Assembly (NCBI RefSeq): GCF_014838715.1
Contig: NZ_CP061947.1
Span: 5,074,001-5,138,000 of the forward strand
Length of the DNA: 64,000 nucleotides
DNA from: Algoriphagus sp. Y33
GTDB taxonomy: Bacteria; Bacteroidota; Bacteroidia; Cytophagales; Cyclobacteriaceae
Direction: 5' to 3'
The notes beneath the pieces are model-generated. The model did not search any database. It was not told the DNA's origin and saw nothing but the letters and a program-made list of their open reading frames with translations. This document shows, piece after piece, positions 35,414 to 44,187 of the stretch (the first letter of the stretch is position 1; the number at the start of each line of letters is the position of its first letter). Both the position numbers and the translations under genes were made by a program.

Positions 35414-35761
35414 TTAGTCTGCTTTGAATTTGTCCACTATATAGAGAAAAATATTAAATGACAGTGTAGAAGGAGCTGTTTCGTTCTTTTTACCTTCGCC
35501 GCTTACATGACTATCCTTTTTGACAGCAGTAGATTTGGTGCCGGTTAGCGTTGTAGCAGAAGGTTGACTGTGTTGGGTTTGTACATCACTGCCACTTGAA
35601 CTATTTTCTATCAATAGCTTGTCAATGGGTCTTGCATTATCCATTTCTGAGTTCTCCTGCTCGCTTTGGGCCATCGAATCTCCTGAATAAATGCACATTC
35701 CGAGCAAAGCAATGCTGCAAAAGAGGATTTTACTAAAAGGAAATTTTGATGTAGAGATCAT
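35414..35761 (-). CDS. Small secreted hypothetical protein
   Basis: 115 residues. A signal peptide (FSKILFCSIALLGMCIYSGDSMAQ) is followed by a Ser/Glu/Thr/Gln-rich, probably disordered stretch and a short C-terminal hydrophobic or amphipathic segment (LSFNIFLYIVDKFKAD). No family is recognised. It is convergent with the HisA-like gene, with no bases between the two stop codons. The clear signal peptide supports it as a true gene; function unknown. Confidence 0.6.
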   Translation of the reverse strand: MISTSKFPFSKILFCSIALLGMCIYSGDSMAQSEQENSEMDNARPIDKLLIENSSSGSDVQTQHSQPSATTLTGTKSTAVKKDSHVSGEGKKNETAPSTLSFNIFLYIVDKFKAD

Positions 35762-35835
35762 AGTTGGAAGTAGTTACCTTATATCTTACTCTGGGTTTTT
35801 GTAAAAGGTTCCTAAAATTATAAAAAAAATTGACT

Positions 35836-36174
35836 ATGCAAACGATTGACTATAAAGATTTCGACAAAATAGAATTGCGTGTAGGAACGATTGTGAGGGT
35901 TGAACCATTTGAAAAAGCCCGCAAACCGGCTTATAAAATTTGGGTTGACTTGGGTAAGGAAATTGGCGTGAAGAAATCCTCCGCCCAGGTCACTGTCCAT
36001 TATCACCGTGAGGATTTAATAGGTCGGCAAGTCGTATGCGTTTGTAATTTTGCTCCCAGACAAATAGCAGATTTTATGTCTGAGATTTTGATTACCGGAT
36101 TTGAATCAAGTGAAGAAGGGATAGTCCTAACTTCAGTAGAGCGGAAGGTGCCAAATGGAGCCAAATTGCATTAG
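35836..36174 (+). CDS. csaA: CsaA-type tRNA-binding-domain protein
   Basis: 112 residues from ATG 35836 (a TTG two codons upstream is rejected). It is one OB-fold tRNA-binding domain of the kind found in MetRS C-termini and Arc1p: FDKIELRVGTIVRVEPFEKARKPAYKIWVDLG, here quoted only in part as ELRVGTIVRVEPFEKARKPA, with the later VCVCNFAPRQIADFMSE. CsaA of Bacillus has chaperone-like, protein-export-related activity and binds tRNA; the true role is not settled. The length is exactly that of CsaA. It stands alone, divergent from the secreted small protein. Confidence 0.88.
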   Translation: MQTIDYKDFDKIELRVGTIVRVEPFEKARKPAYKIWVDLGKEIGVKKSSAQVTVHYHREDLIGRQVVCVCNFAPRQIADFMSEILITGFESSEEGIVLTSVERKVPNGAKLH

Positions 36175-36365
36175 AGGGAGCGTTTTTAGAAACGTCTAAG
36201 TTTGGCAAATTAAGTGCCTGCCTGAGGTCAAGTCAAAGCTTCTCAGACTACGCACCTTCTTGGCTGAGTCGAAGCCCTATTTTAATCACACTTCATTCTT
36301 GCTGTATTCATAGCCTACGTAACCGGCAGGTGGAAAGTCCTAATTGAGGAATATTTCTCTTTAAG

Positions 36366-37184
36366 TTAAAGTGAATAGGGAAAGTCCAAGGGGTCCGGAT
36401 AGTCAAATTCAAATCCTGCCCTGAGGATTTTATCTCCTGAAACAATCCTGTCATTTTCTATAGAAGAGTTTTGGTAGCTTTTTGGGGCTTCTAATCCAAG
36501 ATCAAGCACGTTACGTTCATAGATATCTTTCCGTAGGGAATGTACAGGCGCTACACCATTCAAAGTAGTATTCCAGATCTCCTTTTCGATGACCCAGGCT
36601 AGCATTCGTGTAGCATCATTTCGGTAGATAAAATTTACACGGGTATGTCCCGCTACATTATCACGTCCAGCGACATACTTGCCGGGAATTCTATCATCGC
36701 CCAGCAATCCTCCAAACCTCACTATGGTTAACTCCCTAACCCCTTGAAATGTCAATTCTCCTTTCAGTTGGGTGAGATTTCCGGTGGTAGCCGCAGTAAT
36801 TTCCTCTTCCTCTGTATAGGCATCCTGGCGATTCTCGTCAGGATATACACCTGTGCTGGATACATAGATGATTTTACGGATGCCGGATTGATCTACCATA
36901 CTTCTCAAAAACTTCAATTGCTCCAAATAAAATTTTCCGTCTGTGGTGCGGGATCTTGGAGGAATATTAATGACCAATACTTCGCTCGTAAAAAGTTCCT
37001 GAAACCCTTTCCCTTGGGGAAAAGGGACCAGTGAAAATTGAATCGCATTTACACCACTGGCTTTAAGCCTGGTTTGCTTTTCAGACGAGGTGGTGCTCCC
37101 TACTACGTCATAGCCTTGTTTGATCATAAGTTGCGCTAGAGGCAATCCTATCCATCCGAGACCTATTATAGAAATTTTTGTCAT
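36366..37184 (-). CDS. NAD(P)-binding epimerase/dehydratase-like protein (YeeZ type)
   Basis: 272 residues. An N-terminal Rossmann motif (ISIIGLGWIGLPLA) binds NAD(P), followed by IYVSSTGVYP, the position of the catalytic Ser/Tyr in extended SDRs. The rest fits the atypical extended-SDR group that includes YeeZ of E. coli, whose substrate is unknown. It could epimerise or reduce a nucleotide-sugar-like compound, but the YxxxK motif is not clear, so function is left open. It stands alone between the CsaA gene and a family B repeat. Confidence 0.82.
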   Translation of the reverse strand: MTKISIIGLGWIGLPLAQLMIKQGYDVVGSTTSSEKQTRLKASGVNAIQFSLVPFPQGKGFQELFTSEVLVINIPPRSRTTDGKFYLEQLKFLRSMVDQSGIRKIIYVSSTGVYPDENRQDAYTEEEEITAATTGNLTQLKGELTFQGVRELTIVRFGGLLGDDRIPGKYVAGRDNVAGHTRVNFIYRNDATRMLAWVIEKEIWNTTLNGVAPVHSLRKDIYERNVLDLGLEAPKSYQNSSIENDRIVSGDKILRAGFEFDYPDPLDFPYSL

Positions 37185-37280
37185 TGATGCTCAAGAAAAA
37201 TATTCATGAAGATTAACTTCTTACGGAAGAAAGGATATACCTACTTGCGGGCGGTGTTCAGCCAGACTATTATTCTAATA

Positions 37281-37325
37281 CTGTGCCCTCTGCTAACCTT
37301 TGCGTCTTTCACGATTAAAAGGCTT
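37281..37325 (-). repeat. Short interspersed repeat, family B, copy 2
   Basis: On the minus strand it reads TTTTAATCGTGAAAGACGCA followed by AAGGTTAGCAGAGG, related to the CGCAAAG units at 52841-52880. It lies just beyond the terminator of the fatty acid hydroxylase gene. Confidence 0.4.
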
Positions 37326-37328
37326 TAA

Positions 37329-37358
37329 GAAAAAAACCTCCCTTTACTGAGGGAGGTT
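37329..37358 (-). terminator. Rho-independent terminator of the hydroxylase gene
   Basis: On the minus strand, AACCTCCCT/AGGGAGGTT arms (37335-37343 and 37350-37358) form a 9-pair stem with a 6-base loop, followed by a run of T's (A's at 37329-37336 on the plus strand). It starts 9 bases after the stop at 37367. Confidence 0.88.
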
Positions 37359-37366
37359 CTTGGTAA

Positions 37367-37993
37367 TTAGTCTTTCTTAGGAATTGTCCCCAGAATATAA
37401 TCCCATAATGGTGTACTTACTCCAAAGGCCACATCGGGATCCTTGTAATGGTGAATTGCATGGTGTACCCAGAGAACCTTCATAAAATTCTTTGGAGGCT
37501 GAATAGCATGCACCAAATAGTGAATTCCCAGATACAGCGCATATCCAAGCAAAAAGCCCGGCAGGAAGTAGTAAGCCAGGTCTCCCATAGTTAATTTGAA
37601 TATCAGATAGAGGATGGCTGCATAAGCTGCACTTACAAACGGAGGCATGGCCAATCTGTCTTTATCCTTGGGATAATCATGATGCACCCCATGCACCGTA
37701 TATTGTAACTTGTCCTTTATCGGCGTATTAGGCTCCATGTGGAAAAAATGCTTATGCATCATGTACTCCACAAGAGTAAATCCAATGTAACCCACCACAA
37801 ACAGCAACACAGCTGTTCCTACCCCCACTGAAGTTTTTTCAATTCCAAAGTATATGGAAACGGCCCCCAAAATGATAAACATCGTGATAGGCATCCAAAT
37901 AGGAGTACGTGTTATTCTTTCAAGAATAGGGTTGGAGAACATCCGGGCTGTTCCGAAATTATCCGGTTTATCCAATCTTCCAATCTTTTTCAT
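37367..37993 (-). CDS. Fatty acid hydroxylase / sterol desaturase family protein
   Basis: 208 residues with about four membrane helices. The di-iron histidine motifs of the superfamily are present: HKHFFH (about residue 80), VHGVHHDYP, HYLVH and WVHHAIHHYKD. It is an integral membrane, O2-dependent hydroxylase; the short length and HG[VI]HH[DE] type are like fatty acid 2-hydroxylases that act on sphingolipid acyl chains, and sphingolipids are known in Bacteroidota. It is a single gene with its own strong terminator. Substrate assignment is inference. Confidence 0.9.
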   Translation of the reverse strand: MKKIGRLDKPDNFGTARMFSNPILERITRTPIWMPITMFIILGAVSIYFGIEKTSVGVGTAVLLFVVGYIGFTLVEYMMHKHFFHMEPNTPIKDKLQYTVHGVHHDYPKDKDRLAMPPFVSAAYAAILYLIFKLTMGDLAYYFLPGFLLGYALYLGIHYLVHAIQPPKNFMKVLWVHHAIHHYKDPDVAFGVSTPLWDYILGTIPKKD

Positions 37994-38110
37994 ACGTTAC
38001 TTAATAAAACTGTACTTAATCACCCAACACTCAATTGGGCTTTATTCTGCAAAGATAATTTAAAACTGTCTTTAGTCCCTGTGATTTTACTGACAATAAT
38101 CAGGTAATGA

Positions 38111-39247
38111 TCAAATTTCCACCATAGTTGATTCGATTGTCTTCTGATAATAAGCCACATAGTGCGGTAAAATCATTGAAATATCAAACTCTTTCGCCCT
38201 AGCAAGCGCATTTTTCTTGAAGGTGGACAGGTTTGCATCATCCAAAATAAAGAGTGCTTTTTCTTTCATGTACTGAATGTCACCAATCGCGGAGACAAAC
38301 CCCGTAACTCCGTCTATGTTCAGTTCAGGGATTCCTCCCGCATTGGAAGTAAGGATTGGCACTTCGCAGGCCATCGCTTCAAGAGCCGCCAAGCCGAAGC
38401 TTTCTTTCTCAGAAGGCATCAAAAATAGATCCGCAACTGAAAGCACTTCTTCCACCGCATCCAATTTCCCTAAGAAACGCACATCATCGCTAACTCCCAA
38501 TTCACGGCAAAGACGCTCCATTTTATCACGCTCAGGACCATCACCTACTAGCAGTAATTTTGCCGGAATTTCTTTTCGAACTTCATAGAACACCTTAATT
38601 ACATCCTCAACCCGTTTTACCTTTCTGAAATTAGAGGTATGGACTAGTAGCTTTTCACCATTTGGACAGATTGCTAATTTGAAATGCTCCTTCTTCTGCC
38701 TTTTGAAACGATCCAAGTCAATGAAGTTAGGAATCACTTCAATTTCCCGCTGTATATCAAAGAACGCATAGGTTTCTTTTCTCAAATCCTCGGATACAGC
38801 CGTCACTCCATCAGATTGGTTAATGCTGAATGTAACCACCGGTTCATAGCTGGGATCCTTCCCTACCAAGGTAATGTCAGTACCGTGAAGTGTGGTAACT
38901 ACCGGAATTTGAATGCCTTGGGTTTTTAGAATTTGCTTGGCCATATAGGCTGCGGAGGCGTGGGGAATCGCATAATGAACATGAAGCAAATCAAGCTTCT
39001 CATATTTCACCACACTTACCATTTTGCTTGCAAGCGCAAGTTCATAGGGGGCATGTTCGAAAAGAGGATAACTCTTTATGTCTACCTCATGATAGTATAG
39101 ATTTTCGCTAAAAAAGTCTAACCGGGACGGCTGCTTATAGGTAATGAAATGAACTTCATGACCGATCTTCGCAAGACCTTTGCCTAGTTCTGTCGCAACT
39201 ACCCCACTACCTCCGAAAGTCGGGTAGCAAACAATGCCTATTTTCAT
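38111..39247 (-). CDS. bshA: N-acetyl-alpha-D-glucosaminyl L-malate synthase
   Basis: 378 residues from ATG 39247; an upstream GTG/ATG-like extension of 14 residues is rejected because MKIGIVCYPTFGGSGVVA is the universal BshA start. It is a GT4-family GT-B glycosyltransferase with LLHVHYAIPHASAA, the N-terminal-domain acceptor site, and the UDP-sugar-binding EKESFGLAALEAMACEVP. It joins UDP-GlcNAc to L-malate, the first step of bacillithiol, the low-molecular-weight thiol of many Bacteroidota. Length agrees with BshA. It is a single gene here; bshB and bshC are not in the window. Confidence 0.95.
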   Translation of the reverse strand: MKIGIVCYPTFGGSGVVATELGKGLAKIGHEVHFITYKQPSRLDFFSENLYYHEVDIKSYPLFEHAPYELALASKMVSVVKYEKLDLLHVHYAIPHASAAYMAKQILKTQGIQIPVVTTLHGTDITLVGKDPSYEPVVTFSINQSDGVTAVSEDLRKETYAFFDIQREIEVIPNFIDLDRFKRQKKEHFKLAICPNGEKLLVHTSNFRKVKRVEDVIKVFYEVRKEIPAKLLLVGDGPERDKMERLCRELGVSDDVRFLGKLDAVEEVLSVADLFLMPSEKESFGLAALEAMACEVPILTSNAGGIPELNIDGVTGFVSAIGDIQYMKEKALFILDDANLSTFKKNALARAKEFDISMILPHYVAYYQKTIESTMVEI

Positions 39248-39631
39248 AATACTCTGGACTGGTTTATTAACCTGGTTTTTAACACGCATTAACTCCCGTT
39301 TTGTTCAATTTCGCTGTTAATTATCGATTTATTATGAAATAATGGCTGTATTTTATTGAATATCAGTACTTCTAACAAAATAATTATTCAGGTTAAAACA
39401 GGTTTCCAAAAAAAACCTTGAGAAAATCTATTCCCAAGGGTTTTTGCTAGCTAGTCACTTAAGTTATTATTAATGTATAATATCCGCTTTTCTACCACTA
39501 AGCAGCAAAGGATTTGGTGAAATTTATCATTTAGGTCACTCTAGTCGTCGGTCTTCCTCGCCGTAGAGGGTCTTCCAGCCAGTAAAACAAAGAAAATATG
39601 GCTATTGGCATCATTGCGGATAATCCATTAC
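39248..39631. other. 384-base gap between bshA and the GMC oxidoreductase gene
   Basis: AT-rich, without a supported gene. It holds a likely minus-strand terminator at 39408-39445. A GC-richer stretch (39540-39600, gtcggtcttcctcgccg) has no recognised role. Confidence 0.4.
39408..39445 (-). terminator. Probable terminator downstream of the GMC oxidoreductase operon
   Basis: Arms AAAAACCTTG (39411-39420) and CAAGGGTTTTT (39435-39445) pair with one bulged base around a 14-base loop; on the minus strand a run of eight T's follows. It is some 190 bases after the stop at 39632, so the link is tentative. Confidence 0.5.
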
Positions 39632-41347
39632 TTATCCTTTTTTACTTTCTTTTACTGCATGATGTGCAGCTCTGGCAGCAAAAGCCATATAAGTCAACGT
39701 GGGGTTCTGGGTAGCAGTGGAAGTCATACATGCCCCGTCAGTGACATACACATTGGGCACGGCATGAAGCTGATGGTTTGCGTTAAGCATGGAGGTTTTA
39801 GGATCTCTGCCCATTCTAACACCACCCATTTCGTGGATATCCAATCCGGGCACACGGTGGTCATCACGTACTGAAATGTCCGTGAAACCTGCTTTTTCAA
39901 ACATTTCTGAGATTTGCTCTTGATAATCAATGATCATTTTCTCATCATTGTCATCATACGCTACATTGAATTTCAATGTGGGAAGTCCGTAAGGATCAAG
40001 TTTCTCCGTGTCCAGAGCAATAAAATTGGATTCTTTTGGAATCGTCTCTCCCATCATATGGGATCCTACTCTCCACGGACCATCAGGAGGAGTAGGGTTC
40101 AGCATGCTGTTTTTCAATTCCATCCCGACTCTAGCATCCGCCACATAGCCTCCACCCCGATATGCGCTAAAACCGCCTGCGTAGCCGCGAAGAAAATCAG
40201 TTTCCTGCTTTTTCACATTTCTAAATCTAGGAATATAGCCGCTTGTAGGCCGTCCTCCGGATGTGGTATATTCCATATAACCGTCGTACGCACCGCTCAC
40301 TCCAGCCCGGTAATTGTGGAAAGCAAAATATTTCCCCAAAACTCCGCTGTCATTTCCCAGCCCATTTGGAAACCTTGCTGAAGTGGAATTCATCAGAATA
40401 GCATTAGAATTGGTCGCAGCAGCATTAATGAAGATTACATCCGCATAGAATTCTTCCATTTCTTTGGTATGGGCATCTATCACTCTCACCCCTGTGGCCT
40501 TGCCTTTTTCCTCATCATAAATTACCGAATGGACTACCGAATCCGGTCTTAACGTAACATTTCCGCTTTTCAACGCCCATGGAATAGTGGATGAATTACT
40601 GCTGAAATATCCCCCAAAAGGGCAGCCACGCTGACAAAGGTTTCTGTTTTGGCAAGATGCTCTTCCTTGTACCGTAAATTCCGGTCTGGGCTCATGAATG
40701 TGAGCACAGCGAGCAGAAATCATATGTCGGTCACCGTAGACTTCTTTCATCTTCTGGGCAAAATGCTTCTCAACAATATTCAGGTCGTAGCCCGGCAAGA
40801 ATTCTCCGTCGGGCAGCACATCGAGGCCATCCAGATTACCCGACACACCGGCAAACTTCTCTACATGGCTATACCATGGAGCTATGTCCTTGTATCGAAT
40901 CGGCCAGTCTACAGCAAATCCATCTCTCGCCGGCCCTTCAAAATCATAGTCTGACCAGCGCTGCACCTGCCTTGCCCAAAGTAGGGATTTCCCTCCTACC
41001 TGATAGCCTCTGATCCAATCAAAAGGCTTTTCCTGTACATAGGGCTGATCAGCGTCTTTGACGAAAAAATGCTCCGAATCCTCACCAAATGCATAACACT
41101 TGGCTACAATCGGGTTCTCATCGAGAACTTTCTGCGAAAGCTTTCCTCTATGCTTAAATTCGTAAGGAAGCATATTGGTAGTAGGGTAGTCCTTGATATG
41201 CTCTACGTTTCTTCCCCGCTCCAACAAAAGAGTTTTCACACCCAAATCACCGAATTCCTTCGCTGCCCATCCTCCACTGGCACCTGAGCCTACTACAATG
41301 GCCTGATATGTTCGTTCTTGTTTATTTTGGATATTCAAATTAGCCAT
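39632..41347 (-). CDS. GMC-family FAD oxidoreductase
   Basis: 571 residues. The FAD-binding motif VVGSGASGGWAAKEF with GLGVKTLLLERG-like continuation (DLGVKTLLLERG) is at the N-terminus. The GMC C-terminal segment VYVTDGACMTSTATQNPTLT carries the catalytic His/Asn region, and DIHEMGGVRMG precedes it. Cysteines in QNRNLCQRGCPFGG may bind a cluster or stabilise the fold. It oxidises a sugar or alcohol. It has no signal of its own; its start overlaps by 8 bases the stop of a Tat-signal small subunit, which would carry it to the periplasm, as in gluconate/fructose dehydrogenase-type complexes. Electrons probably go to a cytochrome c or quinone. Confidence 0.93.
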   Translation of the reverse strand: MANLNIQNKQERTYQAIVVGSGASGGWAAKEFGDLGVKTLLLERGRNVEHIKDYPTTNMLPYEFKHRGKLSQKVLDENPIVAKCYAFGEDSEHFFVKDADQPYVQEKPFDWIRGYQVGGKSLLWARQVQRWSDYDFEGPARDGFAVDWPIRYKDIAPWYSHVEKFAGVSGNLDGLDVLPDGEFLPGYDLNIVEKHFAQKMKEVYGDRHMISARCAHIHEPRPEFTVQGRASCQNRNLCQRGCPFGGYFSSNSSTIPWALKSGNVTLRPDSVVHSVIYDEEKGKATGVRVIDAHTKEMEEFYADVIFINAAATNSNAILMNSTSARFPNGLGNDSGVLGKYFAFHNYRAGVSGAYDGYMEYTTSGGRPTSGYIPRFRNVKKQETDFLRGYAGGFSAYRGGGYVADARVGMELKNSMLNPTPPDGPWRVGSHMMGETIPKESNFIALDTEKLDPYGLPTLKFNVAYDDNDEKMIIDYQEQISEMFEKAGFTDISVRDDHRVPGLDIHEMGGVRMGRDPKTSMLNANHQLHAVPNVYVTDGACMTSTATQNPTLTYMAFAARAAHHAVKESKKG

Positions 41348-41912
41348 TGATTCTGGATTTTTGGGTTTCTGAGATTAAAGCGGAGCCATTATATGGCCCA
41401 GGTATAAGTGAAAAAGGAATTATCTCCGTCTGAATGTACTCAGAAGCCATATATCCCTGCATGGTAAGTCTCTTTGTGGTATTTAGGAAATAAGAGACAG
41501 CACTATCCTTTTCTCCTTCCGCATTTTCAGCAGGCTGGAGGTCTATGCCCGCCTGAATCAGGTTTTCTTTTTCCTTAGTGCTGAGTTTGCCAAACTTTTT
41601 ACCTCCTTGATTCTTGGCAAAATCGGAGAATGCAGCAAGCCCACTGGTAAAAAGAGTCTGGTTTTCAGAGCTCAAACAATCATTTACCATCACAAGTATA
41701 AAGTCGGGCACTTCCAAATCCAGTGCTCCCTTTAATTCTCCCGCAGGAATAATTGCATCAGATATTTCTCCCAAAAGTTGCTTTTGGGAAGCCGTTACTT
41801 TTAGGTTGTTGTAAGCTGCCAATATATCTTCAGCACTAAAATCACAGGAGGGAATCAAGGCAAGCCCTCCCGAAATCAACGCCAAATGTCTAAGTGCAAT
41901 TCGTCTGTTCAT
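41340..41912 (-). CDS. Gluconate 2-dehydrogenase subunit 3 family protein
   Basis: 190 residues. The N-terminus carries a twin-arginine signal (MNRRIALRHLALISGG) with a possible lipobox further on (IPSC), followed by the helical gluconate_2-dh3 fold: LLGEISDAIIPAGELKGALD, where the IPxT/A motif is typical. It is the small subunit that chaperones and exports the GMC catalytic subunit encoded immediately downstream with an 8-base overlap. Together they form a periplasmic FAD-dependent sugar or polyol dehydrogenase; which substrate is unknown. Confidence 0.9.
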   Translation of the reverse strand: MNRRIALRHLALISGGLALIPSCDFSAEDILAAYNNLKVTASQKQLLGEISDAIIPAGELKGALDLEVPDFILVMVNDCLSSENQTLFTSGLAAFSDFAKNQGGKKFGKLSTKEKENLIQAGIDLQPAENAEGEKDSAVSYFLNTTKRLTMQGYMASEYIQTEIIPFSLIPGPYNGSALISETQKSRING

Positions 41913-42004
41913 AGGTTCTAGATTGTAGGGTGATAAATCTGGGGTTTAAGTTAGCCAAATCGGTTCTTATTTGCCATAATATACTATAGGAGGAGCAATA
42001 AGAT

Positions 42005-44053
42005 TCATTTGGTCAATACACCCACTTCTGCGAAAGTCGCCGCATTTCCGTCCGCAGTTTTACTTGCTCTCAGGCGAATGAACTTTGCTTTTACCCCATC
42101 GAAACGGATGGTTTGTTCAATTGGACTATTCACAATATTAGAGAATTCTCCCGAAGCAGCCTGTTTCCATGAATTGCCGTTTGTACTTACCTCAAAGATG
42201 AAATTGGTGATGAATCCTTTAGGATATCTTCCTTGCATAGGCATATACGTGAAGCCCTTTATAATGAGTTCTTCTCCCAGATCGATAGTCAGGTTATTAT
42301 CACCACTTTCAAAATAACTCTCCGGATTTTCATCTATTGCCAGTTCACCGTTTGCCTGACTGGCCTTCCAATTGGATTTGGCAATATCCACATCTATCCT
42401 CTCCGCTTCACTTATCTTACCCGAAACGGGATCTACTGAAATGGCCTTCAGAGTTGTTGCTTGATCGACTTTGAACGGATTAGTGTATTGTTGACTTTCT
42501 GCATTGGGATCAGAATCATCAAGTGAATAATAAATATTAAGTCCCTGGTCAGGGCTGGAAAGTGTAATTTCTCCAGACTTATTTCTGGAAAATGTAGGAG
42601 GGATGATCAATTTTGGAGCATCATAAATCCCGACTTTCGAGATTAACGGAATATCCTTGCCATCCGTAAACCGAACACGGACAGTACTTGCTGTCACATC
42701 AGGAAATCTTAAGATTCTTTTGTAACCCACTGTAGTCCCCTCGGCAATTTTCTCCCAGCTTCCGTTTACCTCTTTTTCCAAAACAAAGGATTTTACCCGC
42801 TGTCCAAGTGGGGTATATTCTTGGAGCATAAGGCGATTGAAGCTTAATTCTTCTCCAAATTCCAGTTTAATCTCTGCTTCTTCTGTTCCATCAGAAGTGG
42901 TCCAATACGTCTCATAATCTTCGTCTAATACGTTTTTGACCTCATAGCCTTTTCCCCGCTCATCATTCGCCCTTGCCGTAGCTTTCGATGCCAGATTTAC
43001 AGCAAAATCCTTTTCCACTTTAGCAGCAAGTTTCATGATCGCGTCCACGTCATTTTCATGAATTAGACCTCTGGTGTCCACGGGGAAGTTGATCAGCAAA
43101 GAGGTATTTCTTCCTATACTGTTGTAATAAATGTCTAGCAAGTTTGGAAGACTCCTGACTTTGTGATCTTCATAGGTATGGTAATACCATCCCGGACGTA
43201 TGGAAACATTCGTTTCGGCCGGCACCCAGTGCGTGCCGAATTCTTGCCCGGCTGCATATTTTTCGGGATAATCAGGCATTCCTGCATAGACAGAGTCACG
43301 CATCAGGTTGGCCCAGTTTGTTTCAAAAGCCTCTCCGTGTTCATTTCCAACCCATCGTACATCCGGGCCACCATCACTGAACATCACAGCATTCGGCTGC
43401 AATTCCCGAACGAGTTGGTAAACCTCCGGCCATTGATAATAGGTCAATTTATCTACTTTCCGGGTTTCATTTGCCCCGCCATAATAGCCGTCACCACCAT
43501 TGGCGCCATCAAACCAAACTTCAAAAATCTCCCCATAATTGGAAAGCAATTCGGTCAGTTGATTTCTCATGTAAGTAATGTATTCCGGCTTGCCATAGTC
43601 CGGATGATTTCTGTCCCAAGGCGAATAATAAATCCCGAACTTCAATCCGTATTCCTTGCAAGCCTCAGCAAGCTCTTTGATCAAATCGCCTTTTCCATCT
43701 TTCCAAGGACTGTTTTTGATAGAATGCTCTGTATATGCAGACGGCCACAGCACAAATCCATCGTGATGTTTGGCCGTGATGATCAATCCTTTCATTCCTG
43801 CTTCTGCCGCTACTTTTGCCCATTGTCTGGGCTGAAGGTCAGAGGGGTCAAACATTTCCGGTTTTTCATCGCCAAATCCCCATTCTCTATCAGAGAAAGT
43901 ATTCATATTGAAGTGCAAAAAACCATAATATTCCAGTTCCTGCCAAGCAATCTGACGGGGCTCAGGAACAGGTAAAACAGGGGTTGGTGGAGCTGCTTTT
44001 TCAGTGCAAAAAGAAAGGGCTAATAACAGTACCAGCCAAAGTGTATTTTTCAT
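42005..44053 (-). CDS. GH29 alpha-L-fucosidase lipoprotein with F5/8 type C domains
   Basis: 682 residues. Lipoprotein signal with lipobox LSFC (Cys about residue 16). The GH29 barrel (about 30-350) has GLIITAKHHDGFVLWPS and the nucleophile aspartate in EVWFDGANG. Downstream are a discoidin/F5-8 type C domain (about 360-460), a small chitobiase-C-type beta domain (TLSSPDQGLNIYYSLDDSDP) and a second discoidin-like domain to the end. It cleaves alpha-L-fucose from glycans, probably at the cell surface. It is divergent from a TonB-dependent receptor and has no SusD partner beside it. Confidence 0.93.
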   Translation of the reverse strand: MKNTLWLVLLLALSFCTEKAAPPTPVLPVPEPRQIAWQELEYYGFLHFNMNTFSDREWGFGDEKPEMFDPSDLQPRQWAKVAAEAGMKGLIITAKHHDGFVLWPSAYTEHSIKNSPWKDGKGDLIKELAEACKEYGLKFGIYYSPWDRNHPDYGKPEYITYMRNQLTELLSNYGEIFEVWFDGANGGDGYYGGANETRKVDKLTYYQWPEVYQLVRELQPNAVMFSDGGPDVRWVGNEHGEAFETNWANLMRDSVYAGMPDYPEKYAAGQEFGTHWVPAETNVSIRPGWYYHTYEDHKVRSLPNLLDIYYNSIGRNTSLLINFPVDTRGLIHENDVDAIMKLAAKVEKDFAVNLASKATARANDERGKGYEVKNVLDEDYETYWTTSDGTEEAEIKLEFGEELSFNRLMLQEYTPLGQRVKSFVLEKEVNGSWEKIAEGTTVGYKRILRFPDVTASTVRVRFTDGKDIPLISKVGIYDAPKLIIPPTFSRNKSGEITLSSPDQGLNIYYSLDDSDPNAESQQYTNPFKVDQATTLKAISVDPVSGKISEAERIDVDIAKSNWKASQANGELAIDENPESYFESGDNNLTIDLGEELIIKGFTYMPMQGRYPKGFITNFIFEVSTNGNSWKQAASGEFSNIVNSPIEQTIRFDGVKAKFIRLRASKTADGNAATFAEVGVLTK

Positions 44054-44174
44054 TATTAGGTGAATTAAGCTGGAATATTAGCTCTTTTGGATGGAAATCG
44101 AAAGCGAAATGTGCTTTTGAAGTGTTGAAAATAACCTTTGATAACTTTGAATTACATACTTCAGGAGAAAGCAG

Positions 44175-44182
44175 TTAATTTG
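44175..44182 (+). promoter_or_regulatory. Near-consensus -7 element just before the TonB receptor gene
   Basis: TTAATTTG differs from TAnnTTTG at one position and ends 5 bases before ATG 44188, so the transcript would be leaderless or nearly so. A TTTG at 44146-44149 is a possible -33 element. Confidence 0.4.
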
Positions 44183-44187
44183 TAGGC

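Noticed and set aside
39605..39874. 89-codon plus-strand frame near the GMC gene
   Set aside because: Antisense to the end of the GMC oxidoreductase, with no supporting motif.
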